This document shows positions 42,725 to 51,392 of a stretch of 64,000 nt of DNA, piece by piece. Position 1 is the stretch's first letter; every line of letters begins with the position of its first letter. Under the pieces are notes generated by a model. It was given only the letters and a program-made list of their open reading frames with translations. It was not told the DNA's origin and ran no database searches. The stretch is from NCBI GenBank assembly GCA_963798805.1, contig CAWCVC010000011.1:496001-560000 (forward strand), written 5' to 3'. The translations under genes and the position numbers were made by a program. The stretch is from CAVZCK01 sp963798805 (lineage in GTDB: Bacteria; Pseudomonadota; Alphaproteobacteria; Rhizobiales; Rhodomicrobiaceae).

Positions 42725-43408
42725 CTATTGGGCAGCGGCGGTGTCCGACTTTCGCAAGATCGCAAGCAGCCCTTTGATGCCGAACGGCAGAGTTACCCGG
42801 CGGATCGAGACCTCGGCGGCGCCAAAGCCTCCGCACAGCCCGAGGGCGCGAAGTTCGTCCTCATCAAGCAGGCGGTGGGTATCCGGCCCGGCAAATTTCC
42901 ACCGGGCCATCGTCGACCTGTCGGTGGCGTAGATCGCCATGATACCGCCGGGGCGCAGCACCCGTCTCGCCTCGCGGATCTCGTCGCCCGTGCCGCTGAA
43001 GAAATAGACGACATTGACGGCGAGGATCTTGTCGACAATGTCGGCCTTCCAGGGCAACGCGTCGAAACGGCCGAGCCTGAGCTGCACCCGTCCTGCTTCG
43101 ATCGCTTGCTTGTTGCTGGCAGATGCTTGAGCGAGCATCTCGGGCGACTGATCGATCCCGAACACCAGTCCGCGCGATGCGAGGGCGCAGAGCGCCCTGA
43201 TCGCCGCGCCCGGACCAAAGCCGAGCTCCAAAACCGTATCGGAGGGGCGGACGTCCAGCACTTCGATACTAAGCCGGTTCGGCTGGCGGTTGACAACCGC
43301 CATAGCGCGGCCGGTCAATTGTCCCCACCGGCCGGCCGGGCATCTAAGCTGATGACCGATGCTCTCCCAGAACCGGTCAAGCGGGCCTATCGGAACGTCG
43401 GTCGCCAT
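42725..43408 (-). CDS. class I SAM-dependent methyltransferase
   Basis: A 227-residue Rossmann methyltransferase. Motif I is DTVLELGFGPGAAIRAL; then FGIDQSPEMLAQAS (acidic loop), FDALPWKADIVDKILAVNVVYFF (motif IV region) and EARRVLRPGGIMAIYATD. It has an N-terminal helical extension (PLDRFWESIGHQLRCPAGRWGQLTGRAM) seen in quinone/small-molecule methyltransferases. Last gene of the six-gene minus-strand run; ATG 43408 lies 14 bp after the TPR gene stop, while TTG 43426 would overlap that stop. It probably methylates the pathway product; the acceptor is unknown. Confidence 0.85.
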   Translation of the reverse strand: MATDVPIGPLDRFWESIGHQLRCPAGRWGQLTGRAMAVVNRQPNRLSIEVLDVRPSDTVLELGFGPGAAIRALCALASRGLVFGIDQSPEMLAQASASNKQAIEAGRVQLRLGRFDALPWKADIVDKILAVNVVYFFSGTGDEIREARRVLRPGGIMAIYATDRSTMARWKFAGPDTHRLLDEDELRALGLCGGFGAAEVSIRRVTLPFGIKGLLAILRKSDTAAAQ

Positions 43409-43422
43409 GTTGCGCGCCGGAC

Positions 43423-44100
43423 TCAATATCTCATCTTCTCGCGGATCCGCGCCAGCAGCCCTTCCATCACCTTCGGGAAATATCTATCCCAGATCGGCCG
43501 CTCGGGGTGATGCGGTAAGGAAAGCGCTGTCTTGATCACCTGTTCCGCCTTGCGGTACTCGCCCTGCTCATACAGGAAATCCGCATAGAAATAATGCGCA
43601 TCCCGTCCGTTAGGTGCGTTCTGCACGGCCTCCTGCAGATATTGGCGGGCCTTGTCGCTGTCGCCCCAGCCGAGCGGGAATCCCGGCACGCGGTAATAGA
43701 GCACGCCGAGACTGGTGGGAGCGCCGGCGTCGAGCGCTTTCGGGTCCTGCTTTTCGGCCTGGAGCAGGATGTCGCGCGCCCGCGACGCCAGATTAAGCGC
43801 GCTCAAGCCCCAGGTAAGGGAGGCCCGCTCGCTGGTGATGATGCCGTCCCAGATCAGCGGCTCGACCCGGCCCGGATAGCGCTTCACTAACCCGTCGGCT
43901 TCGGCGCCAAGCGACTCCATCTTCGACTTCCGCTCGTCGTCGGTCTTGCTCTGATATTTGATGTCCGCCCACTCTTCCGCGATCTTGATGATGTCCTTGT
44001 CGAGCGCGGGATTGTCCGCGGCGCGGGAGATATGCGGAGCGGAAATGGCGGCGATCAGACCGGCGCTTGCGGCGACCGCCATACGCAGGATTGACTTCAT
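43423..44100 (-). CDS. secreted/periplasmic TPR-like protein
   Basis: A 225-residue protein with a signal peptide (MAVAASAGLIAAISAPHISRAA). The helical-repeat body contains ARDILLQAEKQDPKALDAGAPTSLGVLYYRVPGFPLGWGDSDKARQYLQEAV (in order) and DAHYFYADFLYEQGEYRKAEQVIKTAL, typical TPR helices with the G-D-S-D-K-A spacing of TatT/TRAP-T-like periplasmic TPR proteins. It sits between the SDR gene (34 bp upstream) and the methyltransferase (14 bp downstream) and is presumably cotranscribed. A scaffold or carrier role outside the cytoplasm is inferred from the fold only. Confidence 0.75.
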   Translation of the reverse strand: MKSILRMAVAASAGLIAAISAPHISRAADNPALDKDIIKIAEEWADIKYQSKTDDERKSKMESLGAEADGLVKRYPGRVEPLIWDGIITSERASLTWGLSALNLASRARDILLQAEKQDPKALDAGAPTSLGVLYYRVPGFPLGWGDSDKARQYLQEAVQNAPNGRDAHYFYADFLYEQGEYRKAEQVIKTALSLPHHPERPIWDRYFPKVMEGLLARIREKMRY

Positions 44101-44134
44101 GGGGATATTCTCCTTGGTGGTTTCTCGAGTGTCC

Positions 44135-44914
44135 TCAGCTCGCTGCAACCCGGGAAAGCTGCTTGGCGATCGAGCGGTCGACGAGTTGCGGAATGAGCCG
44201 TTGCAGCAGGACGAACAGCCGCTCTGGTCCTGCCGGGTAGATGCTGTTCGCCTCACGGGCGACGGCGTCCCAGACGAACTTCGCCACGGCCGGTGGGGAA
44301 TCGAGCTTCATATTGAACGGCTCGATAAGGGCTTGCAGCGGCCGGGAAGCGGGGGTGCGCGTTGCGCGCGGCGCGGCGTAAGTGACGCCAATGCCGAGCG
44401 GAGCGAGTTCCCGGCGCAGCGCGATGGAAAAGCCGCGCAGGCCGGACTTGGTCGCCGAGTAGGCGGCGAACAGAGGATATGGGATATCGCCGAGCACCGA
44501 GCCGATATTGACAACCCGCGCGCCCTCGCCGCGCCGGAGCAGAGGCACCGCCTGGCGAACCAGAGCCATCGGCGCGAGAAGGTTGGTCTCGATCACCGCG
44601 CGCAACTGGTCATCCGTAATCTGAGTGAGCGGTCCGACCGGAACCACGCCGGCATTGTTCACCAGAATGTCGAGTTTGCCCCAGCGCTTGTCGATCGCCG
44701 CCATCAGCGAAGCGCGATCCGCTGCGCTGGTGACATCGCCGGCAACGACGCAATGGCCTCTGCCCGGCAGCTTCGACAAGGTCTGCCGCAGCGCTTCGGG
44801 GCGCCGCCCGGTCAGGGCGAGATGAACGCCTCGCCCCGCGGCCTCCATTGCCAGCGCCCGGCCGATCCCCGACCCGGCGCCGGTGATGACCGCAAGTTTA
44901 CCGTCAAGCCGCAC
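44135..44914 (-). CDS. short-chain dehydrogenase/reductase
   Basis: A 259-residue classical SDR. Cofactor motif LAVITGAGSGIGRALAMEAAGRG (TGxxxGxG), then LDILVNNAGVVPVGPL (NNAG), RVVNIGSVLGDIPYPLFAAYSATKSGLRGFSIALRREL with Ser, Tyr-x-x-x-Lys catalytic residues, in that order. GTG 44914 overlaps the end of the diiron-protein gene by 11 bp, giving tight coupling; the longer frame upstream lies inside that gene. The extended C-terminus (RLFVLLQRLIPQLVDRSIAKQLSRV) resembles the membrane-skimming tail of SDRs acting on fatty acyl or lipid substrates. Likely reduces an acyl- or keto-intermediate. Confidence 0.88.
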   Translation of the reverse strand: MRLDGKLAVITGAGSGIGRALAMEAAGRGVHLALTGRRPEALRQTLSKLPGRGHCVVAGDVTSAADRASLMAAIDKRWGKLDILVNNAGVVPVGPLTQITDDQLRAVIETNLLAPMALVRQAVPLLRRGEGARVVNIGSVLGDIPYPLFAAYSATKSGLRGFSIALRRELAPLGIGVTYAAPRATRTPASRPLQALIEPFNMKLDSPPAVAKFVWDAVAREANSIYPAGPERLFVLLQRLIPQLVDRSIAKQLSRVAAS

Positions 44915-45575
44915 GGGCGGTCTCCGTATGCCTGAGCCCCATATCCTCGAAGATCGCGCCATAGAGGCGGTAGATCACGCGCGCCGAGTCGATGACCTGA
45001 TCGACGATGCGCGGATCCTCGAAGCCATTGATCAGGCTCTTGAACAGCTCGACATGCTCGACATCGAGGCCGCCATGCGAATTGAGGTAAGAGAAGCCGG
45101 CCTTGCCGTCGGTCTTGAGCGAGCGCTGCACCGCACCCGCTAGCTGATGCGCGATCTGGACCGACAGACCTTCGAGGACGTGGACCATGCCGAGGATGGC
45201 ATAAGGGCTGATCCAGTCGATCGAGTAATAGCAATAGGCGACCATCGCCTGGCAGGGAATGCCGGGCTTGCCGTCCTTGACGGCGTCAGCGTCGCCGCCC
45301 ATGGCGCTGATATCGTCGAGAATCCATTTCTCATGGCCGCGCTCCTCGTTCATGTACTCGACCAAGCCGTCCTGATAGCGCTCGTCGTGAGTCTTGGATG
45401 CTGCCAGCGCCAGCAGCGGAAAGGTATGCTTCACGTGGTGATAGGCCTGGCTCAGAAAGTCGAGATAGAGCTCGCGCGAGCTGCCTGAGGTGAGGGCCTG
45501 CTTCACCAAGGGGATGGTCAGGAAGCGGCTTCTGGCCTCGGTCGTCTCCTGATAAAGTCTTTCGTAGGGGGTCAT
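44904..45575 (-). CDS. heme-oxygenase-like diiron protein (TenA-like iron-containing redox enzyme)
   Basis: A 223-residue all-helical protein of the heme-oxygenase-like diiron oxidase/oxygenase (HDO) superfamily. The metal ligands are visible: Glu78-x-x-His81 in EERGHEKW, Glu135 in VHVLEGLSVQ, and His167 in NSHGG with Asp171-x-x-His174 in LDVEHVELF, the pattern of UndA/BesC-type enzymes. The thiaminase Cys of true TenA is absent. HDOs cleave or oxidise fatty or amino acids, for example decarboxylating lauric acid to undecene. Start ATG 45575 overlaps the ligase stop (TGATG). Position between an acyl ligase and an SDR supports a fatty-acid substrate. Confidence 0.87.
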   Translation of the reverse strand: MTPYERLYQETTEARSRFLTIPLVKQALTSGSSRELYLDFLSQAYHHVKHTFPLLALAASKTHDERYQDGLVEYMNEERGHEKWILDDISAMGGDADAVKDGKPGIPCQAMVAYCYYSIDWISPYAILGMVHVLEGLSVQIAHQLAGAVQRSLKTDGKAGFSYLNSHGGLDVEHVELFKSLINGFEDPRIVDQVIDSARVIYRLYGAIFEDMGLRHTETARAA

Positions 45576-47056
45576 CAGATCACCTCAAGGTTTTGGTTGG
45601 TTTGGGACGCTTTTGTCTTTTCGCTCAGGATCTTCAGTGCTTCGCTCCGCCGGATTCGTCCGTTTGCGGTGAATAGAGACCGGCTCGCCGCCTCCTCGCT
45701 GGAGATGACGAATGCGGCTTTCGGTCGGGCATAGTCGGGAGCTGCCTGACAGACATTGGCGATGAGCGAAGCGATATCTGCCGGAGAGGCTGTCTTGAAC
45801 CAGGGGGCGCCGGGCCGCGACGGGACCAGCAGCATCGCAAGTCGCGCCGGCTCGCCGATCTGGCACAGCGCGGAGGCGCCGATCCTCGGATCGCCGAGCA
45901 GCATGGTCTCGATCCATTCGGGATTGATGTTGCGGCCATAGGGCGTGACGATCAGATTGTCGCGCCGGCCATAGACCGTGAGGAATCCGTCTGCATCGAT
46001 CCGGCCCATATCGCCGGTGCGCCAGCGCCGAGGCCCGGTCTCGCCATGCAGATAGCCGTCCATCACCGACGGACCTTCGACGACGATTTCGCCGTCCTCG
46101 ATCTCAGCCCGCAGGCCGGGTAAGGGCTGCCCGACCGTTCCAAGCCGAGCGGCGCCCGGCCGGTTGACGGAGACGACCGAGGAGCATTCCGAAAGTCCGT
46201 AGCCCTCATAGACCGGAATCCCCAGCTTTGCAGCGGCGGCGGCATAGGCGGCTGGCAGCGGCGCACCGCCGACCGCCACAAAGCGGAGACTCTCCGGCGG
46301 GCGCTTTCCGGAGGCGGCCAGTTGGCCGGCATAAAGGGCGAGCAATTGTGGGACGAGGACGCTGGTCGTCGGCCGCTCCCGCTCGAACGCTTCGGCGACA
46401 TTGCCTGGCGCACCGCTGGTCACGCTTCGCGCGATCGCAGTGTCGTAATGGACGGTCCCGCCGACCAGCACCGGGATCATGATCCCGCAAATGGCTTCGA
46501 GCAGCATCGGCAGCGGCAGGACGGAGAGATATTTATCATCGGCGGTCGCGCCGCTCGCCTCGGCGAGTGCCTGCGCCGACCAGAGCGCCTGACCGCTTTC
46601 GAGCCGGACCCCTTTGGGATGTCCCGTGCTGCCGGATGTGTAGATGATCAGTCCGCCGTCGCCCGTCGGCAGCGACGACGCCGGTTCGCGCCGCTCTGAA
46701 AGCGGATGGACCGGCAAGGGGAGGCCGTGACGCTTGGCGGCCCCCTCATCGGTCGCGATGATTCGCTTGATGGCCGCGTCCCGGATCAGATGAGCGCATT
46801 GCTCCTTGCTGAAGAAGGTCGGAACCGGAACGATGGTCTTGCCGGCAACACTGGCGGCGAGAAAGGTGATCGCCCATTCGACGCTGTTGTCGCCGAGAAT
46901 GCCGATGGTCTCCCGATCGGGGCTGAGATCGGCCGCGGCCCCCGCGACCCACTCAGGTAGATCGGACCAGGCCAGGGACGTCCGCCCGTCGCTCATCGCC
47001 GCGCGCTCGCCGCCGCGCCCTGCATTCCGAATAAGCGCCTCCGCAAGCTTACCCAT
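45575..47056 (-). CDS. AMP-binding acyl-CoA/acyl-acid ligase
   Basis: A 493-residue adenylate-forming enzyme. P-loop A3 is GLIIYTSGSTGHPKGVRLES. ILVPQLLALYAGQL, FVAVGGAPLP, VYEGYGLSECSSVVSVNRP (A5, with ECSS instead of the common ETxG), GDMGRIDADGFLTVYGRRDNLIVTPYGRNINPEWIE (A7-A8 hinge) and a shortened C-terminal domain ending near TANGRIRRSEALKIL (A10 Arg in place of the usual Lys, NGRIRR) follow. Loss of the A10 Lys would weaken adenylation, so it may act as a modified ligase. It overlaps the T-hemolysin-family gene by 8 bp and the diiron gene by 1 bp. Confidence 0.88.
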   Translation of the reverse strand: MGKLAEALIRNAGRGGERAAMSDGRTSLAWSDLPEWVAGAAADLSPDRETIGILGDNSVEWAITFLAASVAGKTIVPVPTFFSKEQCAHLIRDAAIKRIIATDEGAAKRHGLPLPVHPLSERREPASSLPTGDGGLIIYTSGSTGHPKGVRLESGQALWSAQALAEASGATADDKYLSVLPLPMLLEAICGIMIPVLVGGTVHYDTAIARSVTSGAPGNVAEAFERERPTTSVLVPQLLALYAGQLAASGKRPPESLRFVAVGGAPLPAAYAAAAAKLGIPVYEGYGLSECSSVVSVNRPGAARLGTVGQPLPGLRAEIEDGEIVVEGPSVMDGYLHGETGPRRWRTGDMGRIDADGFLTVYGRRDNLIVTPYGRNINPEWIETMLLGDPRIGASALCQIGEPARLAMLLVPSRPGAPWFKTASPADIASLIANVCQAAPDYARPKAAFVISSEEAASRSLFTANGRIRRSEALKILSEKTKASQTNQNLEVI

Positions 47057-47771
47057 TGGCGCAGACCCCCAGGGCCGTCTCGGCTTCCGCCCCTCTCACC
47101 AAAAAGGGCGCGAGGTCGTCCCGCCCGATGGCCAGCACTCTGGGGTTAGTCTCGTAATAGGAGCCCCAAAGCTCCGGCGAGGGAACGCGATCGGGCCTCG
47201 CCGCGCCGAGGTCGATCAGCGGAAGCCGAATGCGCTGCAAGAGCTTCTGCAGGCGCTCCGTGGCGGTGAAGAAGGCCCAGTTGAAGCAGAGCGTGTCGCC
47301 ATAGAGGATCAGCTCGCGCATGAACTGGACGGATGCGGCGGGCGTACGGCTGGCGAGGCTCGAGACCTCCGCGACCTCACGCCGTTCGACCGGCTTTCCG
47401 GCCAGCTCGCTGAGAACGGCTTCGATCGGCCGATCGAGATAAAGCTCGGAGAAAAACGCCTCCGAGCGGTCTCGCAAGCCTGCCGCGCACAGCACCTTGT
47501 TCCGTTCGTCGACGAGCGCGACGATGTTAGCCGGAAGGCTGGCGATCTGCGCGCTATAATGATCAAGATATGTGGTTAGAATGAACAGTGAGGTGACAGG
47601 CCACAGGGCGTGACCGGATGAGACATGGATGAGATTCATGCCGGTGATCGTTGCTCTGGTCTGTGCGGCGGGCAATTCGATGGCATTCTCCGGGACAAAT
47701 CCGAAGCGCCTGGACCCGTTCAGTTCGCCGTCAAACCCGTTGTCAGTTGGAAGCGGTCCACTCTCGTGCAC
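47049..47771 (-). CDS. thermostable hemolysin (delta-VPH) family protein
   Basis: 240 residues from GTG 47771, or 197 from ATG 47639. The family core is clear: FILTTYLDHYSAQIASLPANIVALVDERNKVLCAAGLRD, FFSELYLDRPIEAVLSELAGKPVERREVAEVSSLASRTP (in order), DTLCFNWAFFTATERLQKLLQRIRLPLIDLGAARPDRVP and LWGSYYETNPRVLAIG. Despite the name, family members look like GNAT/autoinducer-synthase-fold acyltransferases; the haemolytic label comes from Vibrio. First gene of the minus-strand operon; it likely transfers the acyl group prepared by the ligase next door. That role is inference from context. Confidence 0.82.
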   Translation of the reverse strand: MHESGPLPTDNGFDGELNGSRRFGFVPENAIELPAAQTRATITGMNLIHVSSGHALWPVTSLFILTTYLDHYSAQIASLPANIVALVDERNKVLCAAGLRDRSEAFFSELYLDRPIEAVLSELAGKPVERREVAEVSSLASRTPAASVQFMRELILYGDTLCFNWAFFTATERLQKLLQRIRLPLIDLGAARPDRVPSPELWGSYYETNPRVLAIGRDDLAPFLVRGAEAETALGVCANG

Positions 47772-48099
47772 TTGCCCAGCGCGGATTTTTTACGCCGACC
47801 GGATCCGCTTCCTGGGCCACACGGTTAAGAGAGGCTTAAAGGGCGAAGGTTATGCATGGTTCGTCGCAAGGATACAATTTTGTAACCTACATGGCGGCGA
47901 TGTGGCGGCAGGAAATACCCGAGCAGTTCCAGATAGTTAAGCTGATTAGTTTTATCGAATTATCGTTCGGTTGCGGGGGATGCTGAATACAGATCGGGGA
48001 TATGTGGGAGCGGCTGCGCAAACGGCCGTGCGAAGCGCTCGGAGAAATTAGCCGGAATATTCAGCCGGAGCACGATCCGATGGCCGGCGATGCCCTCGC
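47772..48099. other. intergenic region: operon promoter and convergence zone
   Basis: 328 bp between the first gene of the T-hemolysin-family operon and the 3' end of the CoA-transferase gene upstream, both on the minus strand. The stretch 47925-47985 is AT-rich with TTAAGCTGATTAG and ATCGAATTATCG and is the likely promoter zone for the operon. No gene is seen. Confidence 0.45.
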
Positions 48100-48909
48100 T
48101 CAGGCGGGTTGCGCCCTAACACCGACACGCTCATGCGCAGCCTTGGTGCGCGCCTGCAGGTCGCGCAGGGTTTTCAGCTCGAGCTCGGTCGGCGGCGGCG
48201 TCACTTCCAGATTGTCGGCGAATTTCACCGGCCAGCCGCAAGTCTCCTGCGCCTTTTCCCGCGTAACACCCGGATGCAGCGAGACGACGGTGAATTCTTT
48301 GGTGACCGGGTCCGGCTTCCAGATGGCGAGATCCGTGATCAGCAGCGCCGGGCCTTCGGTATCGATACCGAGCCGCTTGCGGTGATCGCCGCCCTCGCCA
48401 TAGCCGAAGGAGGTGAAGAAGTCGATCTTTTCGACGAAGCCCCGCTTCGACTGGCTCATGGTAATGAACACCTTCTGCGCCGAGGTTGCGATCTCCGGCG
48501 CGCCGCCGCCCCCCGGAAGCCGCGTCTTCGGCTTGTGGTAGTCGCCGACCACGGTGGTATTGATGTTGCCGAATTTGTCGATCTGCGCGGCACCGAGAAA
48601 GCCGATGGTGATCCGCGCGCCCTGGAGCCAGTAGCGGAACATCTCCGGCACCGAGACGGTGGTGACCGCCGTGTCGCAGAGCTCGCCGTCGCCGATCGAG
48701 AGCGGCAGCACGTCGGGCGCAGTGCCGATCGTGCCCAACTCGTAGATCAAGGTGATGTCCGGCGCGTGCGTCAGCCGCGCGACGTTGCAGGCGGCCGACG
48801 GCGCGCCGATGCCGACGAAACAGACATCGTCGTTCTTCAGCGCGCGCGAGGCGGCGATCGTCATCATCTCGCCGGGCGTGAAGCCCAGATCTTGCCGTTG
48901 TTCGCTCAT
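48100..48909 (-). CDS. CoA-transferase subunit B (glutaconate/IpdB-type)
   Basis: A 269-residue family I CoA-transferase beta subunit. FTPGEMMTIAASRALKNDDVCFVGIGAPSAACNVARL is the opening; ITLIYELGTIGTAP contains the position of the active-site Glu in this group. RITIGFLGAAQIDKFGNINTTVVGDY, RLPGGGGAPEIATSAQKVFI and EFTVVSLHPGVTREKAQETCGW follow. The pattern is closer to IpdB (steroid-ring) and glutaconate CoA-transferases than to ScoB. ATG 48909 overlaps subunit A by 4 bp (ATGA). It moves CoA between a dicarboxylic or ring-derived acid and a donor such as succinyl- or acetyl-CoA. Confidence 0.87.
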   Translation of the reverse strand: MSEQRQDLGFTPGEMMTIAASRALKNDDVCFVGIGAPSAACNVARLTHAPDITLIYELGTIGTAPDVLPLSIGDGELCDTAVTTVSVPEMFRYWLQGARITIGFLGAAQIDKFGNINTTVVGDYHKPKTRLPGGGGAPEIATSAQKVFITMSQSKRGFVEKIDFFTSFGYGEGGDHRKRLGIDTEGPALLITDLAIWKPDPVTKEFTVVSLHPGVTREKAQETCGWPVKFADNLEVTPPPTELELKTLRDLQARTKAAHERVGVRAQPA

Positions 48910-49763
48910 GCGCGCTTCCTCAAATGCTCGACCCGCCGACCGAAATCCTCCGGCGTTGCCTCGATCACATGCTTCTGCATCCAGTCGCGGAACCGGTCGC
49001 GGTCGGCGGAAACCTCGTCCCATTCCACATAGGCGGCGTTATCGCGATCGTAATAGTCGTGGGTATAGGAGGGATGCGCACCGCCCGGGACCACGGAAAT
49101 GGCGGCGATCGTCCAGCTCGGCAGCACCGTCAGGTTCGGATGTAGGCCGTCGAAATCGTCGACCACCTCCTCCACGGTGACGACCGCGCGCTTTGCCGCT
49201 AGGACGGCTTCCTTCTGGATGCCGATGATGCCCTCGATGAGCACGTCGCCGCGCCTGTTGGCCTTCTGCGCGTGGATGAAGGTCACGTCCGGCCGGACCG
49301 CGGGCACGGCGGCCAGCACTTCGCCGGTGAAGGGGCAGGTCACCGATTTGATATTCGGGTTGACCTTGACGAGACCCGCGCCGCGATAGCCGCGGAAGAT
49401 CGCGCAAGGCAGACCGGCAGCGCCAGCCTCATAAGCATTCGCCATGGCCGCGTGGGAATGCTCCTCGATCTCGATGGGATGCGGCCAGCCATTCTCGACC
49501 GTGTCGCGCACGCGCCGCAGCAGGCCCACCCCCGGATTTCCGATGTAGGAGAAGACGAGCTTGCTCGCCATGCCCATGCCGATCATCTGATCGTAGATCA
49601 GGTCCGGCGTCATGCGAATGAGCGTTAGATCCTTAAAACCCTGGCGGATGGCCTCATGTGCGGCCGCTGTGGGGATGAGGTGCGTAAATCCTTCAAAGGC
49701 GGCTTTATCGCCGTTCTTGAGATATTCCGCGACAGCCTGCGGAAGCGGGAGGAATTTGACCAT
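48906..49763 (-). CDS. CoA-transferase subunit A (glutaconate/IpdA-type)
   Basis: A 285-residue alpha subunit: AAFEGFTHLIPTAAAHEAIRQGFKDLTLIRMTPDLIYDQMIGMG (the G-F-x-H-x-x-P opening), KLVFSYIGNPGVGLLRRVRD, HSHAAMANAYEAGAAGLPCAIFRGYRG, CPFTGEVLAAVPAVRPDVTFIHAQKANRRGDVLIEGIIG. It completes the heterodimer with the overlapping downstream gene. It is divergent from the DpgC-like gene, 245 bp away, so one regulator may control both. No gene for a dedicated regulator is in that spacer. Confidence 0.88.
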   Translation of the reverse strand: MVKFLPLPQAVAEYLKNGDKAAFEGFTHLIPTAAAHEAIRQGFKDLTLIRMTPDLIYDQMIGMGMASKLVFSYIGNPGVGLLRRVRDTVENGWPHPIEIEEHSHAAMANAYEAGAAGLPCAIFRGYRGAGLVKVNPNIKSVTCPFTGEVLAAVPAVRPDVTFIHAQKANRRGDVLIEGIIGIQKEAVLAAKRAVVTVEEVVDDFDGLHPNLTVLPSWTIAAISVVPGGAHPSYTHDYYDRDNAAYVEWDEVSADRDRFRDWMQKHVIEATPEDFGRRVEHLRKRA

Positions 49764-50008
49764 CCAGGCTTGTTTCCAAAGTAGTTTTTCGCATTGCGCG
49801 CCGCGATTTTATATGCGGCAGGGAGCGGTGTCTCAACACATTGCTGACATTGCAGCAAGGACAAGGAACGGCATTTCGTGCCTTTCCGCAACAGGGGCAG
49901 GTTCGAAAAGGGCCGATTCGCGCCTTCAGCGCACGCATTCCGCACATCACGGCTTGTCTTCCAGACGGCATCGCCGCATCCTGGGCGGAAAATCTCGGGA
50001 GGAAACCG

Positions 50009-51358
50009 ATGCCGCGCGAGGCCGATTCCGCCAAAAGCATTGCGCATTCATTGGACGCGCCGGCGCCCGCAGACTTTGATGGAACGCTGGAACATGACTC
50101 GGATCGGGCCGCCCGGCGCATCGCCGAGTTGGAGGCGAAGCTTGCCGGGAGCGCGGAGCCGAGCGCGGTCAAGGCCGAAATCCTCCGGGTGAAGGAAGAC
50201 TTCTTCCGCCGGCACGCCGTGGCGATCTACAACTCCCTGACGGACGGCTGCACCAGGCCTCGCCGCCTCGCCGACCTCGTCTATGCCGCGGCCGATCTCT
50301 ATCCCCATCTTCTGCCGACGCGAGAAGTGATCCAGGAGGAGCGGGCGCGTCGACGGCAATCGGCAAAGCGCGGCAGGGAGATCGATCAGGGGCTGTTTGC
50401 CGCGCAAGTTCTGGCGGATGAGCGCTGCGGCCTGCATCTCATTCACGCTATGCTGCGCCCGATGCCGGAAGCGGAGCGCCATCTGGCCGAGTTCCGCCGC
50501 ACCGGGCATGTCGATCTCGGCCGGGCGACACTTGAGCGCCGCGATAATGTCGGCCATGTAACGCTCAACAACCCCGACTATCTCAACGCCGAGGACGATC
50601 TTGCCGTCAAGGCACTGGAGACCGCCATAGATCTGGCGCTGCTCGACGGGCAGGTTGAGGTCGGGGTGCTGCGCGGCTCGCTCGTGCATCATCCGAAATA
50701 TGCCGGACGCCGGGTCTTCAACGCCGGCATCAATCTCACGCACCTTTATTACGGCCAGATCTCCTTCATCGAATTCATGCTCGAGCGCGACCTTGGGCTG
50801 ATGCATAAGCTCTATCGCGGACTCTGGGTCTCGGGCAGCTATCGCGAGCAGTTCGAGGATTATCTGGAAAAACCCTGGTTGGCGGCGGTCGAAGCCTTTG
50901 CAATCGGCGGCGGCTGCCAGCTGCTCTGCGTCATGGACCGCGTGATCGCGGAGACTGGCACATATTTCAGCCTGCCGGCCAGCAAGGAGGGCTTTATTCC
51001 CGGCGTCGCCAATCTGCGTCTGCCGCGGCTTGTCGGCGTGCATCTGGCGCGGCAGGCGATCTATTTCGAGAAGACCTTCCCCGTCGATCAGCCCGAGGGC
51101 ATGCTGATCTGCGATGAGGTGGTGCGGTCGAGGGAAATGGACGCTGCCATCGAGCGCAATGCGAAAGGGCTGGTGCGCGCCGGACTACTCAGCGCGGTCA
51201 GCAATCGCAAAGCGCTGCGCGTCGGTCAAGAGCCGCTATCGGTGTTCCGGCGCTACATGGCGACCTATGCGCGCCAGCAGGCCTTCTGCCTATACGATGC
51301 GGGGCTGCTCGCCAATATCGAGAGCCACTGGAAGCCGCAAAAGCGGCGGCTGGTCTGA
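50009..51358 (+). CDS. DpgC-like cofactor-independent dioxygenase (crotonase fold)
   Basis: 449 residues. An N-terminal helical region (residues 1-190: ERDSDRAARRIAELEAKLAG-type coiled segment, then VKEDFFRRHAVAIYNSLTDGCTRPRRLADLVYAAADLYPHLLP) is followed by a crotonase domain: RRDNVGHVTLNNPDYLNAEDD, VEVGVLRGSLVHHPKYAGRRVFNAGINLTHLYYGQIS, FMLERDLGLMHKLYRGLW, KPWLAAVEAFAIGGGCQLLCVMDRVIAETGTYFSLPASKEGFIPGVANLRLPRLVG. This two-part layout and the R-R-V-F-N-A-G-I-N-L-T block are those of DpgC, which inserts O2 into an arylacetyl-CoA to give an arylglyoxylate without metal or cofactor. GGGAGGA sets ATG 50009. The next gene is an acyl-CoA synthetase 34 bp away. Confidence 0.87.
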   Translation: MPREADSAKSIAHSLDAPAPADFDGTLEHDSDRAARRIAELEAKLAGSAEPSAVKAEILRVKEDFFRRHAVAIYNSLTDGCTRPRRLADLVYAAADLYPHLLPTREVIQEERARRRQSAKRGREIDQGLFAAQVLADERCGLHLIHAMLRPMPEAERHLAEFRRTGHVDLGRATLERRDNVGHVTLNNPDYLNAEDDLAVKALETAIDLALLDGQVEVGVLRGSLVHHPKYAGRRVFNAGINLTHLYYGQISFIEFMLERDLGLMHKLYRGLWVSGSYREQFEDYLEKPWLAAVEAFAIGGGCQLLCVMDRVIAETGTYFSLPASKEGFIPGVANLRLPRLVGVHLARQAIYFEKTFPVDQPEGMLICDEVVRSREMDAAIERNAKGLVRAGLLSAVSNRKALRVGQEPLSVFRRYMATYARQQAFCLYDAGLLANIESHWKPQKRRLV

Positions 51359-51392
51359 CCCGCATCCCTTAAGCGTTCGGGAGGCCCAGCGA

